From contig CALMIH010000093.1 of assembly GCA_937864085.1 (NCBI GenBank), positions 1-7,917 on the forward strand: a stretch of 7,917 nucleotides of DNA. Reading direction: 5' to 3'. This stretch comes from an uncultured Chloroflexota bacterium. GTDB taxonomy: Bacteria > Chloroflexota > Limnocylindria > Limnocylindrales > Limnocylindraceae. Under the pieces are notes generated by a model that was given only the letters and a program-made list of their open reading frames with translations, had not been told where the DNA came from and did not search any database. Position 1 is the first letter of the stretch. Each line of letters begins with the position of its first letter. The position numbers and the translations under genes are program-made. This document shows, piece by piece, positions 1-5,526 of the stretch.

Positions 1-1252
1 CGCCGCTGTGTCCTCGGATCGGCATCAAGCCAGCGCCCGGTCGCCCAATGTTGCCGCGCGCAAGCCCAAGGTTAACGATCGCCGCAACGTTCTCGCTGCC
101 GCACGCCTGCTGCGTGATCCCCATCGACCAAACCAGCACTGCGGACTTCGCGCCACCGTACATCGCACAGAACGCCTCAAGCTCTTCGCGCTTCGCACCA
201 GACATCGCCAAATACTCGTCAATCGTTCGGGTACCGAGTGCTGCACGCAGGTCGCTCCAGCCGGCACTCTTCTCCTGAATAAACTGCTGGTCAAGTGCAC
301 CGATCTCCTCAAGGCGAAGCAGTGCCGCGCTGATAAAGGCGATGTCGCCCCCCTGCGCAACCTGCACCCAGGCGTCGGCCATCTTCGTACCGAAGAGGAG
401 CGAGTCGACGTTGCTCGGGACCCAGTAGCGATCAAGTCCTGGCTCGCGATACGGGTTCACCACGATAATCTTCGCGCCGCGCTTCTTGGCAAGGTGCAGA
501 TACTTCATGAAGACCGGCTGGGCATTCGCAACGTTGGAGCCGAACAAGATGATCAGATCACTCTCAATAACATCACGATAGGAGACAGTGGTGGCGCCAT
601 AACCAATGCTGTACTTCAACGCGCCAGTGCTTGGCGCGTGGCAGATGCGCGCTGCGTTATCAACGTCGTTTGTCCCAAGGAAGCGCACCACCTTCTGGAT
701 CGCGTAGTACATCTCGTTCATGATGCCGCGCGCGGTGAGGAAGAAGGAGATGCGCGCAGGGCCAGCCGCCTTGATCTGTGACCCTGCAATCTGCAGTGCG
801 CGATCCCAACTGATGCGCTTGAAGCCAGCCTCGCCGCGCATGCGCAACATTGGATACGGCAGCCTGCCGAGTGCGCGGAGCTCTGTAGATGAGAGTGCGC
901 GGAGCGCCGCAACATCGGCGAGTCGCTCAGGATCGAGCGCGCGCGCCGTGTTCACTTGCAACAGGTTGAGGCGCGTCGTGCAGAGGTGAAGTCCATCGAT
1001 CGTCCAATCCTTGAAGCCAGCGACGCCAAGGGCGCAGCCGTCGCAGACCCCTTTACTGAGGATGCGCCAGGCGTAGCCGAGGTTGCCGCGGTTCTCCCAG
1101 ATCGTGCGCAGCGTCTCCGTGAGGTGGTTCGGCTTCTGCAGGCCGAACCCGTTCGGGCGCCAGCTGACGAAGAGCGAGGGCTTCGGGAGCCATGAGCCAC
1201 CGTAGCGTTTGCGTGGTGCGGGGGGCTGCACGGGTGTGGGGGTGGCGCTCAT
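1..1252 (-). CDS. FdhF/YdeP-family molybdopterin oxidoreductase, N-terminal part (runs off left edge)
   Basis: My reverse-strand translation gives 417 residues without a stop, open at the left edge, so about half or slightly more of a usual 700-780-residue member is visible. The family binds a bis-MGD Mo or W cofactor and resembles formate dehydrogenase alpha subunits; the true substrate of most members is unknown. An N-terminal three-cysteine cluster region is visible (C70, C73 in GVCDGCALG, then C91 in LHLCTTRLN), followed by the molybdopterin domain from about residue 133. C204-H205 in ARICHAPSTG sits where formate dehydrogenases have the Cys/Sec metal ligand followed by His, so the active-site thiolate is kept. 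The stretch at 386-417 (SENVAAIVNLGLARGNIGRP, then a MPIRGHSG-type end) is typical of the family. No signal peptide is seen, so it is probably cytoplasmic. The ATG at 1252 is chosen because a -10 box lies exactly at leaderless spacing and no Shine-Dalgarno precedes it. The family call is firm; formate as substrate is inference. Confidence 0.9.
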   Translation of the reverse strand, partial: MSATPTPVQPPAPRKRYGGSWLPKPSLFVSWRPNGFGLQKPNHLTETLRTIWENRGNLGYAWRILSKGVCDGCALGVAGFKDWTIDGLHLCTTRLNLLQVNTARALDPERLADVAALRALSSTELRALGRLPYPMLRMRGEAGFKRISWDRALQIAGSQIKAAGPARISFFLTARGIMNEMYYAIQKVVRFLGTNDVDNAARICHAPSTGALKYSIGYGATTVSYRDVIESDLIILFGSNVANAQPVFMKYLHLAKKRGAKIIVVNPYREPGLDRYWVPSNVDSLLFGTKMADAWVQVAQGGDIAFISAALLRLEEIGALDQQFIQEKSAGWSDLRAALGTRTIDEYLAMSGAKREELEAFCAMYGGAKSAVLVWSMGITQQACGSENVAAIVNLGLARGNIGRPGAGLMPIRGHSG

Positions 1253-1264
1253 GTGACGAGTCTA
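1253..1264 (-). promoter_or_regulatory. Leaderless promoter -10 box of the FdhF/YdeP-like gene
   Basis: On the minus strand TAGACT (1264-1259) fits TAnnnT and is followed by 6 nt before the ATG, so transcription would start at or next to the A of the start codon. No Shine-Dalgarno sequence is present and no good -35 is visible. The same arrangement precedes fdhD. TAnnnT boxes placed this way mark leaderless genes in Actinobacteria and Deinococcus-Thermus; applying this rule here is inference. Confidence 0.5.
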
Positions 1265-1302
1265 GCGGCGCGCCGATGCGAGCGGCGGGTGGCGCGGGAG
1301 GG

Positions 1303-1308
1303 TACGAT
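1303..1308 (+). promoter_or_regulatory. Putative -10 box of the purAB operon
   Basis: TACGAT fits the TAnnnT -10 pattern. With a 6-nt gap, transcription would begin near 1315, giving a 46-nt leader that carries a Shine-Dalgarno before purA. No convincing -35 hexamer is seen. It lies about 40 bp from, and points away from, the -10 box of the minus-strand oxidoreductase gene, which makes 1253-1360 a divergent promoter region. Confidence 0.4.
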
Positions 1309-1314
1309 CCGCGC

Positions 1315-1331
1315 GCCGAGAACTCCTCGGC
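1315..1331 (+). promoter_or_regulatory. Small hairpin in the purA leader
   Basis: GCCGAG (1315-1320) and CTCGGC (1326-1331) form a perfect 6-bp GC-rich stem around a 5-nt loop. If the -10 call at 1303-1308 is right, this stem is at the extreme 5' end of the mRNA, where hairpins often slow decay. It lies 16 nt upstream of the Shine-Dalgarno and does not cover it. It does not resemble a purine riboswitch. Confidence 0.35.
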
Positions 1332-1347
1332 TCGTATCACCGCCAGT

Positions 1348-1355
1348 GGAAGGGG
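1348..1355 (+). promoter_or_regulatory. Ribosome binding site fixing the purA start
   Basis: GGAAGGGG ends 5 nt before the ATG at 1361. It supports that start over the in-frame GTG at 1253, which would add 36 residues with no PurA similarity. Confidence 0.6.
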
Positions 1356-1360
1356 TTCAG

Positions 1361-2674
1361 ATGCCTGCCAGCGTGATCGTCGGCCTGCAGTGGGGCGACG
1401 AAGGGAAGGGGAAGACCACCGACTTCCTCGCCGAGCAGGTTGCGATGGTCGTGCGCTACCAGGGGGGCGACAACGCCGGGCACACGATCGTCATCAAAGA
1501 AGACACCTTCAAACTCCATCTTGTCCCGAGCGGTGTCCTCTACGGCCACATCACGCCGATCATTGGGCCAGGGGTGGTGGTGAACCCAGCAACGCTGCTG
1601 CGCGAGTTTGACGAACTCACCGCGCGCGGCATTGATGTCTCTCATGTGCGCGTCAGCCACGCCGCGTCACTGATCTTGCCGTATCACGTTGCACTTGATA
1701 AGGCACGCGAAGCGGCACTCGCTGGCGCAAAGGTTGGGACAACAGGACGCGGGATCGGACCCGCGTATGAGGATCGTGCCGCGCGTACCGGCCTCCGCGT
1801 GGAGGACCTCATTGATCCCGCCTCCTCCGCAACGCGACTTGCGCGCGCACTCCCAGAGAAGCGCGCACTACTAAAGGCGCTCAACGCCGAGGATGCCGCT
1901 GCGGTTGACGCCGATGCACTTGCGAAGCAGATTGCCGCATGGGGTGAGCGACTCCGCCCACACATTGCAGATACCACCGACCTTGTGCAACGCGCACTCG
2001 CCGCAGGTGAGCACCTCCTCTTTGAAGGCGCGCAGGGGACACTGCTCGATCTGAGCCACGGCTCGTATCCGTACGTCACCTCATCGCATCCAATCGCTGG
2101 TGGTGCCGCAACGGGCGGCGGCATTGCACCGATGCAGATTGATGAGGTGATGGGGGTGATGAAGGCATACGCCACGCGCGTTGGATCTGGACCGTTCGTC
2201 ACTGAGCTCACCGATGCGATCGGCGAACGCATCGCCACAACCGGGCATGAAGTTGGTACCACCACTGGTCGCCGTCGCCGAGTTGGCTGGAACGATGCGC
2301 TGCCGCTCCGCTACGCAGTACAACTGAATGGCGTCTCCAGCATCATGCTCAACAAGCTTGATGTGCTCTCTGGAATTCCAGAGATCCTGCTCTGCGTTGC
2401 TTACGAGATTGACGGCAAGCGCGTGGAGCGTTGGCCTTCGTCTACCGCGGAACTGGAACGCGCAACGCCAATCTACGAACGCTTCCCTGGATGGAGCGAG
2501 CCGATCCACCAAGTGCGCGCGCTTGCCGATCTCCCAGAGAACGCGCGTCGCTACGTCACGGCACTTGAAGAGATTGCTGGTGCGCCGATCGTGCTCCTCT
2601 CCGTTGGACCCGAGCGCACGCAGACAATTGAACGCGCCTGGCGACCGATGCGCCGCGCGACCAAGCGCGCCTAA
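1361..2674 (+). CDS. purA: Adenylosuccinate synthetase
   Basis: This enzyme condenses IMP with aspartate using GTP to give adenylosuccinate, the first committed step from IMP to AMP, in the cytoplasm. The 437-residue product has the usual family length (about 430). The P-loop-like GDEGKGK lies at residues 12-18 with catalytic D13, and GGDNAGHT holds H41, both at the E. coli numbering. Other landmarks are the GTTGRGIGPAYEDR block, FEGAQGTLLD at 221-230 (Q225 for IMP binding), the arginine-rich TTGRRRR at 301-307, NKLDVLSG for guanine recognition, and the C-terminal SVGPERTQTI. One mild oddity is S232 in the LDLSHG stretch, where Asp is usual. The ATG at 1361 is set by its Shine-Dalgarno and by MPASVIVGLQWGDEGKGK, the normal N terminus. 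purB follows 11 bp downstream, so the two are almost certainly cotranscribed. Confidence 0.97.
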   Translation: MPASVIVGLQWGDEGKGKTTDFLAEQVAMVVRYQGGDNAGHTIVIKEDTFKLHLVPSGVLYGHITPIIGPGVVVNPATLLREFDELTARGIDVSHVRVSHAASLILPYHVALDKAREAALAGAKVGTTGRGIGPAYEDRAARTGLRVEDLIDPASSATRLARALPEKRALLKALNAEDAAAVDADALAKQIAAWGERLRPHIADTTDLVQRALAAGEHLLFEGAQGTLLDLSHGSYPYVTSSHPIAGGAATGGGIAPMQIDEVMGVMKAYATRVGSGPFVTELTDAIGERIATTGHEVGTTTGRRRRVGWNDALPLRYAVQLNGVSSIMLNKLDVLSGIPEILLCVAYEIDGKRVERWPSSTAELERATPIYERFPGWSEPIHQVRALADLPENARRYVTALEEIAGAPIVLLSVGPERTQTIERAWRPMRRATKRA

Positions 2675-2685
2675 GGGGTGACGAA

Positions 2686-3993
2686 ATGATTGAGCGCTAC
2701 ACACGCCCAGAGATGGGCGCCGTCTGGGGCGAGGCGGCTCGCTGGGAGGCGGCACTCCGTGTAGAAATCGCCGTCGCTCAGGCGCAGGCGAAGCGCGGCG
2801 ACATCCCCGCCGCTGCGGCGCAGGCGATCGCATCGCGCGCCAAGGTCAACCTCCCGCGCATTACAGAGCTTGAGGCGACGCTCGATCACGACACGCTCGC
2901 CTTCGTGAATGCCGTTGCAGAGTCGATCGGCGCTGAGGGGCGCTACCTCCACTTCGGTCTCACCAGTAGTGATGTCATTGACACGGGGCTTGCGCTGCAG
3001 TTGCGTGCAGCGAGTGATCTCATCCTCGCCGAACTTGATGCGCTGATCGCTGTCATCATCCGTCGCGCCCGCGAAGAGCGCGACACCGTGATGGCGGGGC
3101 GCACCCACTCCGTGCACGCCGAACCGATGACGCTCGGCGCCAAGCTCGCAGGCTGGGCCTTTGAGGCGGCCCGTGACCGCGAGCGCCTCGCTCTAGCTGC
3201 GGACGAGGTGGCGACTGGGAAGATCTCAGGGCCAGTTGGGACCTACAGCCAGATCAGCCCGCAGATTGAGCGTGAGGCGCTCGCCGCGCTGAAGCTACGC
3301 GTGGACCCTGTGAGCACGCAGGTTGTCCAGCGTGATCGGCATGCGGCGCTCGTTGCCGCAATCGCGATCACGGGCGGCACGCTCGAACGTTTCGCAACCG
3401 AGATCCGCAACCTCCAACACAGCGAGATTGATGAGTTGCGTGAGCCCTTCCGCGCCGGTCAGGCGGGGAGCTCCGCCATGCCACAGAAGCGCAACCCGGT
3501 GAAGAGCGAACGCATTGCAGGCTTTGCTCGACTCTTGCGCGGATACGCCGCGGTTGCAATGGAGAACCAGGCGCTCTGGCATGAACGCGACATGAGCCAC
3601 AGTTCTGCGGAGCGCATTATCTTGCCCGATGCAACCACGCTGCTCCACTATGCGCTGGTCTCCATGCGCGGCATCATTGACAAGATGGAGGTGAACCGCG
3701 ACGCCATGCGCCGCAACCTCGACGCTGGCTTTGGCCTTCACGCCGCATCACGCCTCCTTACGGCGCTGGTCAACGCGGGTGCTGCGCGCGAAGCAGCCTA
3801 CACGCTGGTACAGCGAGCCGCATCCGCTGCGCGCGAGGGGAAGTTGAACTTGTACCAAGTTGCCGTCGCATCTCCTGAGATCTCTAGCGCCTTGAGCGCT
3901 GAGGCGCTCACCGCTGCGCTTGATGAGCACGTGGCCATTGCCAACTGTGGAATCTTGGTTGATCGACTGAAGGAGATTGAACGCGCAGGTTAA
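2686..3993 (+). CDS. purB: Adenylosuccinate lyase
   Basis: This enzyme cleaves adenylosuccinate to AMP plus fumarate, and also SAICAR to AICAR plus fumarate in the IMP pathway. The 435 residues match the shorter bacterial PurB type. It belongs to the fumarase/aspartase superfamily: HFGLTSSDVIDT is at 89-100, GRTHSVHAEP carries H141, the likely general acid, and the signature loop GSSAMPQKRNP is at 261-271 with S263 as the expected catalytic base. It is all-helical and expected to act as a homotetramer with shared active sites. AGGGGTG just after the purA stop serves as ribosome binding site, and the 11-bp gap implies an operon with purA, together completing IMP to AMP. The TAA stop (3991-3993) overlaps the fdhD stop on the other strand. 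Confidence 0.97.
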   Translation: MIERYTRPEMGAVWGEAARWEAALRVEIAVAQAQAKRGDIPAAAAQAIASRAKVNLPRITELEATLDHDTLAFVNAVAESIGAEGRYLHFGLTSSDVIDTGLALQLRAASDLILAELDALIAVIIRRAREERDTVMAGRTHSVHAEPMTLGAKLAGWAFEAARDRERLALAADEVATGKISGPVGTYSQISPQIEREALAALKLRVDPVSTQVVQRDRHAALVAAIAITGGTLERFATEIRNLQHSEIDELREPFRAGQAGSSAMPQKRNPVKSERIAGFARLLRGYAAVAMENQALWHERDMSHSSAERIILPDATTLLHYALVSMRGIIDKMEVNRDAMRRNLDAGFGLHAASRLLTALVNAGAAREAAYTLVQRAASAAREGKLNLYQVAVASPEISSALSAEALTAALDEHVAIANCGILVDRLKEIERAG

Positions 3994-4841
3994 AGCTGCA
4001 CAACACCCTGTTCGGTGTAGACGTTGAACGAGCGCTCACGCAAGAATCCAATCAAACAGATGCCGAAGCGTTCCGCCGTCTCCACTGCGAGTGATGATGG
4101 CGCGCCAACACAGGCGATAGCGGCAAACCCAGCGGCCGCCGCCTTCTGCACAAGTTCAAATGAGCAGCGTCCAGAAAGCAGCAAGAGCGAACTCGCCAAC
4201 GGTAGCGCGCCGCGAAGTGCCGCTTCACCAATCAGCTTATCTACGGCGTTATGCCGGCCAACGTCTTCGCGAACGGTTGTGATCTTCAGCGATCCATCGG
4301 CGGCAACGCTCACTGCGGCTGCGGCGTGGAGTCCGCCAGTGCTCTCAAAGAGATCCTGTGCGGCGCGCAGTTGATCTGGGAGCTGCAGCAGTGAGGCGCT
4401 GCTGATTCGCGGAATCTTCTCAACGCGACCAAGACGCTGCACCACATCATCAAGTGAGGCCTTCCCACAGATCCCGCACGACGCGGTTGCAACGGTGGTT
4501 CGTGCTGGGATGCGCGCAGCGTCAAATGAAGTGCGGAGATTTACAAGGATGTGATTCTCTGGTTGCGATGTGTGCAGCGGATCGCCGAAGCTGACGCGCA
4601 GCACATCACTCGGAGCAATGAGCGATTCACTGACAAGGAATCCAACGGCGAGCTCCTCATCGTTGCCGGGCGTGCGCATCGTTACGGCAACCTCGATCTG
4701 CTGTTGATCTGGTCCAGCAACGGAGATCTGCGCCGGCTCTTCGCCGATCAGGAGGTCGTCGCGTTCGGTGGGTACGCCGTCACGCCACGTGGTGACGCGT
4801 TGGGTGGATGTGCGTCGGCGCGGATCGGGTGGTGCGCTCAT
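3990..4841 (-). CDS. fdhD: Formate dehydrogenase accessory sulfurtransferase FdhD
   Basis: FdhD takes sulfur from a cysteine desulfurase and passes it to the bis-MGD cofactor of formate dehydrogenases, which are inactive without it. The product is 283 residues, normal for the family. The CGICG motif (C122, C125), site of the persulfide, is intact. The conserved REDVGRHNAVDK block is at 191-202, SGRCSFELVQKA starts at 223 and GAPSSLAVE at 247, all family hallmarks. The N-terminal 25 residues are variable and basic. The start at 4841 has no Shine-Dalgarno but has a TAGGAT -10 box 6 nt upstream, suggesting leaderless expression. Its natural client in this window is the FdhF/YdeP-like oxidoreductase at the left edge, about 2.7 kb away on the same strand, with purAB between. 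The pairing is inferred from family function and the shared promoter layout. Confidence 0.96.
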   Translation of the reverse strand: MSAPPDPRRRTSTQRVTTWRDGVPTERDDLLIGEEPAQISVAGPDQQQIEVAVTMRTPGNDEELAVGFLVSESLIAPSDVLRVSFGDPLHTSQPENHILVNLRTSFDAARIPARTTVATASCGICGKASLDDVVQRLGRVEKIPRISSASLLQLPDQLRAAQDLFESTGGLHAAAAVSVAADGSLKITTVREDVGRHNAVDKLIGEAALRGALPLASSLLLLSGRCSFELVQKAAAAGFAAIACVGAPSSLAVETAERFGICLIGFLRERSFNVYTEQGVVQL

Positions 4842-4853
4842 CTCGTGATCCTA
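4842..4853 (-). promoter_or_regulatory. Leaderless promoter -10 box of fdhD
   Basis: TAGGAT (4853-4848 on the minus strand) fits TAnnnT and leaves exactly 6 nt before the ATG, so the predicted transcript starts at the start codon. GCCGCTAG, overlapping the box, is identical to the block at the same position before the oxidoreductase gene at 1252, and both genes begin ATGAGCGC. No -35 is recognisable. Confidence 0.5.
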
Positions 4854-4880
4854 GCGGCGAGAGTTGGCGGGGGATAGCGA

Positions 4881-4910
4881 ACGGCCGGGGCCCCGAAGGG
4901 TCCCGGCCGT
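4881..4910 (-). terminator. Strong hairpin, probable transcription terminator of the zinc-ribbon gene
   Basis: Two 13-nt arms flank a 4-nt loop. Read on the minus strand the loop is C(TTCG)G, the very stable UUCG tetraloop, with a single A-C mismatch in the stem; on the plus strand that position is a G-U pair. It starts 24 nt after the zinc-ribbon stop codon and lies upstream of the fdhD promoter, so it would keep read-through out of fdhD. There is no U-tract after it, so it is either a non-canonical (I-shaped) terminator or an mRNA 3'-end stabiliser. Confidence 0.65.
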
Positions 4911-4934
4911 CCGAAAACTACGAAACTCGAAAGC

Positions 4935-5297
4935 TCAGCGCGCTGGGCGTCGGCTTGCGAAGCAGGTGTCGCAGTAGACCGGCTTGCCGCTCGTTGGCAG
5001 GAAGGGGACCATCGTCTCCTTGCCGCAGTCTGAGCAGGTCGTCGGGTGCATCTCGCGTGGTCCACGTGGAGCTCGCGGGGCGCCGTAGCCACCCGCGCTG
5101 TAGCTGCCGCCGCCGGTGTAGCCGCCGAAGCCGCCACCCGCCGAACCACCCTCGCGCTGCGCCTTGCGGGCATTGCGGCATGGTGTGCAGCGCTTTGGCT
5201 CCGTGAAGCCACGCTCGCTGTAGAACTCCTGGTCTCGTGCTGTGAACACGAATTCCTGGCTGCAATCCATGCAGACCAGATTCTTGTCTGTGAACAT
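4935..5297 (-). CDS. Small double zinc-ribbon protein (zf-trcl plus CxxC-x17-CxxC)
   Basis: The 120-residue product has two predicted zinc ribbons joined by a glycine-rich linker. The N-terminal ribbon (about 3-47) has C9-x2-C12 and C37-x2-C40, as in the zf-trcl family of probable zinc-binding domains. The C-terminal ribbon (about 84-114) has C88-x2-C91 and C109-x2-C112 with a 17-residue spacer, matching the CxxC-x17-CxxC family. Residues 50-80 are Gly/Ser/Tyr-rich (GGGFGGYTGGG and similar) and probably disordered. The protein is basic and lacks a signal or membrane segment. Its function is unknown; a nucleic-acid or ribosome-associated role is only a guess. The ATG at 5297 is chosen because AGGAGA lies 7 nt upstream. 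It is monocistronic, with its own leader and a hairpin after its stop. Confidence 0.88.
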   Translation of the reverse strand: MFTDKNLVCMDCSQEFVFTARDQEFYSERGFTEPKRCTPCRNARKAQREGGSAGGGFGGYTGGGSYSAGGYGAPRAPRGPREMHPTTCSDCGKETMVPFLPTSGKPVYCDTCFASRRPAR

Positions 5298-5316
5298 TCC
5301 GTTCTCTCCTAGTGTT

Positions 5317-5353
5317 GGCTCGCCTCGTGTTCCGAAGGTTTGTCTCGCGAGCC
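5317..5353 (-). promoter_or_regulatory. Inverted repeat in the leader of the zinc-ribbon gene
   Basis: On the minus strand GGCTCGC (5353-5347) and GCGAGCC (5323-5317) are perfect 7-nt complements around a 23-nt loop. The stem ends 19 nt before the ATG and 6 nt before the AGGAGA ribosome binding site. In RNA it would form a GC-rich stem-loop; in DNA it could be a spaced operator. No known riboswitch is recognised. Confidence 0.4.
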
Positions 5354-5392
5354 CTAGTGGGAACGGTTGACTGATCTCGGTCGCGTGCGTGC

Positions 5393-5398
5393 ATCCTA
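5393..5398 (-). promoter_or_regulatory. Possible -10 box of the zinc-ribbon gene
   Basis: TAGGAT (5398-5393, minus) is the only TAnnnT match I found upstream in this direction and is the same hexamer as the fdhD -10 box. Transcription would start near 5386, giving a leader of about 89 nt that contains the 5317-5353 stem-loop. A small GCCCG/CGGGC inverted repeat (5404-5418) lies just upstream. No -35 is visible, so this is tentative. Confidence 0.3.
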
Positions 5399-5455
5399 AT
5401 GCCGCCCGAAGTCCGGGCCAGCAGGGGAAGCATACGGCATCCCGCTCCATCCCGA

Positions 5456-5470
5456 TAGGGGGCTGCCCTA
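5456..5470 (+). promoter_or_regulatory. Short inverted repeat overlapping the channel-gene promoter
   Basis: TAGGG and CCCTA form a perfect 5-nt dyad around a 5-nt spacer. Its right arm overlaps the first two bases of the TACACT -10 box, a position where a bound repressor would block polymerase. It is short enough to be chance in GC-rich DNA. Confidence 0.25.
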
Positions 5471-5474
5471 CACT
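5469..5474 (+). promoter_or_regulatory. Putative -10 box of the five-gene operon
   Basis: TACACT fits TAnnnT; with a 6-nt gap transcription would begin at about A5481, giving a 46-nt leader before the channel gene. No good -35 is seen. The weak TTGACT at 5367-5372 is too far away to belong to this box. Confidence 0.4.
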
Positions 5475-5484
5475 CTCCCCATAA

Positions 5485-5502
5485 GGAGGCTGAGCCGCCT
5501 CC
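5485..5502 (+). promoter_or_regulatory. Leader hairpin hiding a second Shine-Dalgarno-like sequence
   Basis: GGAGGC (5485-5490) and GCCTCC (5497-5502) form a perfect 6-bp stem with a 6-nt loop, only a few nucleotides from the predicted transcript start. The left arm is part of AAGGAGG, an excellent anti-16S match that is too far from the ATG to act. The working ribosome binding site is probably AAGGAG at 5512-5517, 9 nt before the start codon. Confidence 0.4.
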
Positions 5503-5526
5503 ACCAACGGTAAGGAGCGCCCACCC

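Noticed and set aside
8..781. A 257-codon plus-strand open frame opposite the oxidoreductase gene.
   Set aside because: It lies antisense to a convincing FdhF/YdeP-family coding frame, its product is Arg/His/Ala-rich with no recognisable family, and it has no plausible ribosome binding site.
1253..1360. N-terminal extension of purA from an in-frame GTG at 1253.
   Set aside because: The extra 36 residues are not part of PurA proteins. The ATG at 1361 has a Shine-Dalgarno and places D13 and H41 at the standard family positions.
1253..1360. Purine riboswitch or PurR box upstream of purA.
   Set aside because: The only structure is a short 6-bp hairpin; the three-way-junction core of purine riboswitches and known PurR-box sequences are not seen.
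2081..2833. A 250-codon minus-strand open frame opposite purA and purB.
   Set aside because: It is antisense to two strongly conserved enzymes, its product has low-complexity Arg/Pro/Ala content, and such shadows are common in GC-rich genes.
5367..5401. TTGACT at 5367 as a -35 box for a plus-strand promoter.
   Set aside because: No acceptable -10 hexamer lies 16-18 nt downstream (the site reads TGCATC), and TACACT at 5469 is better placed for the channel operon.
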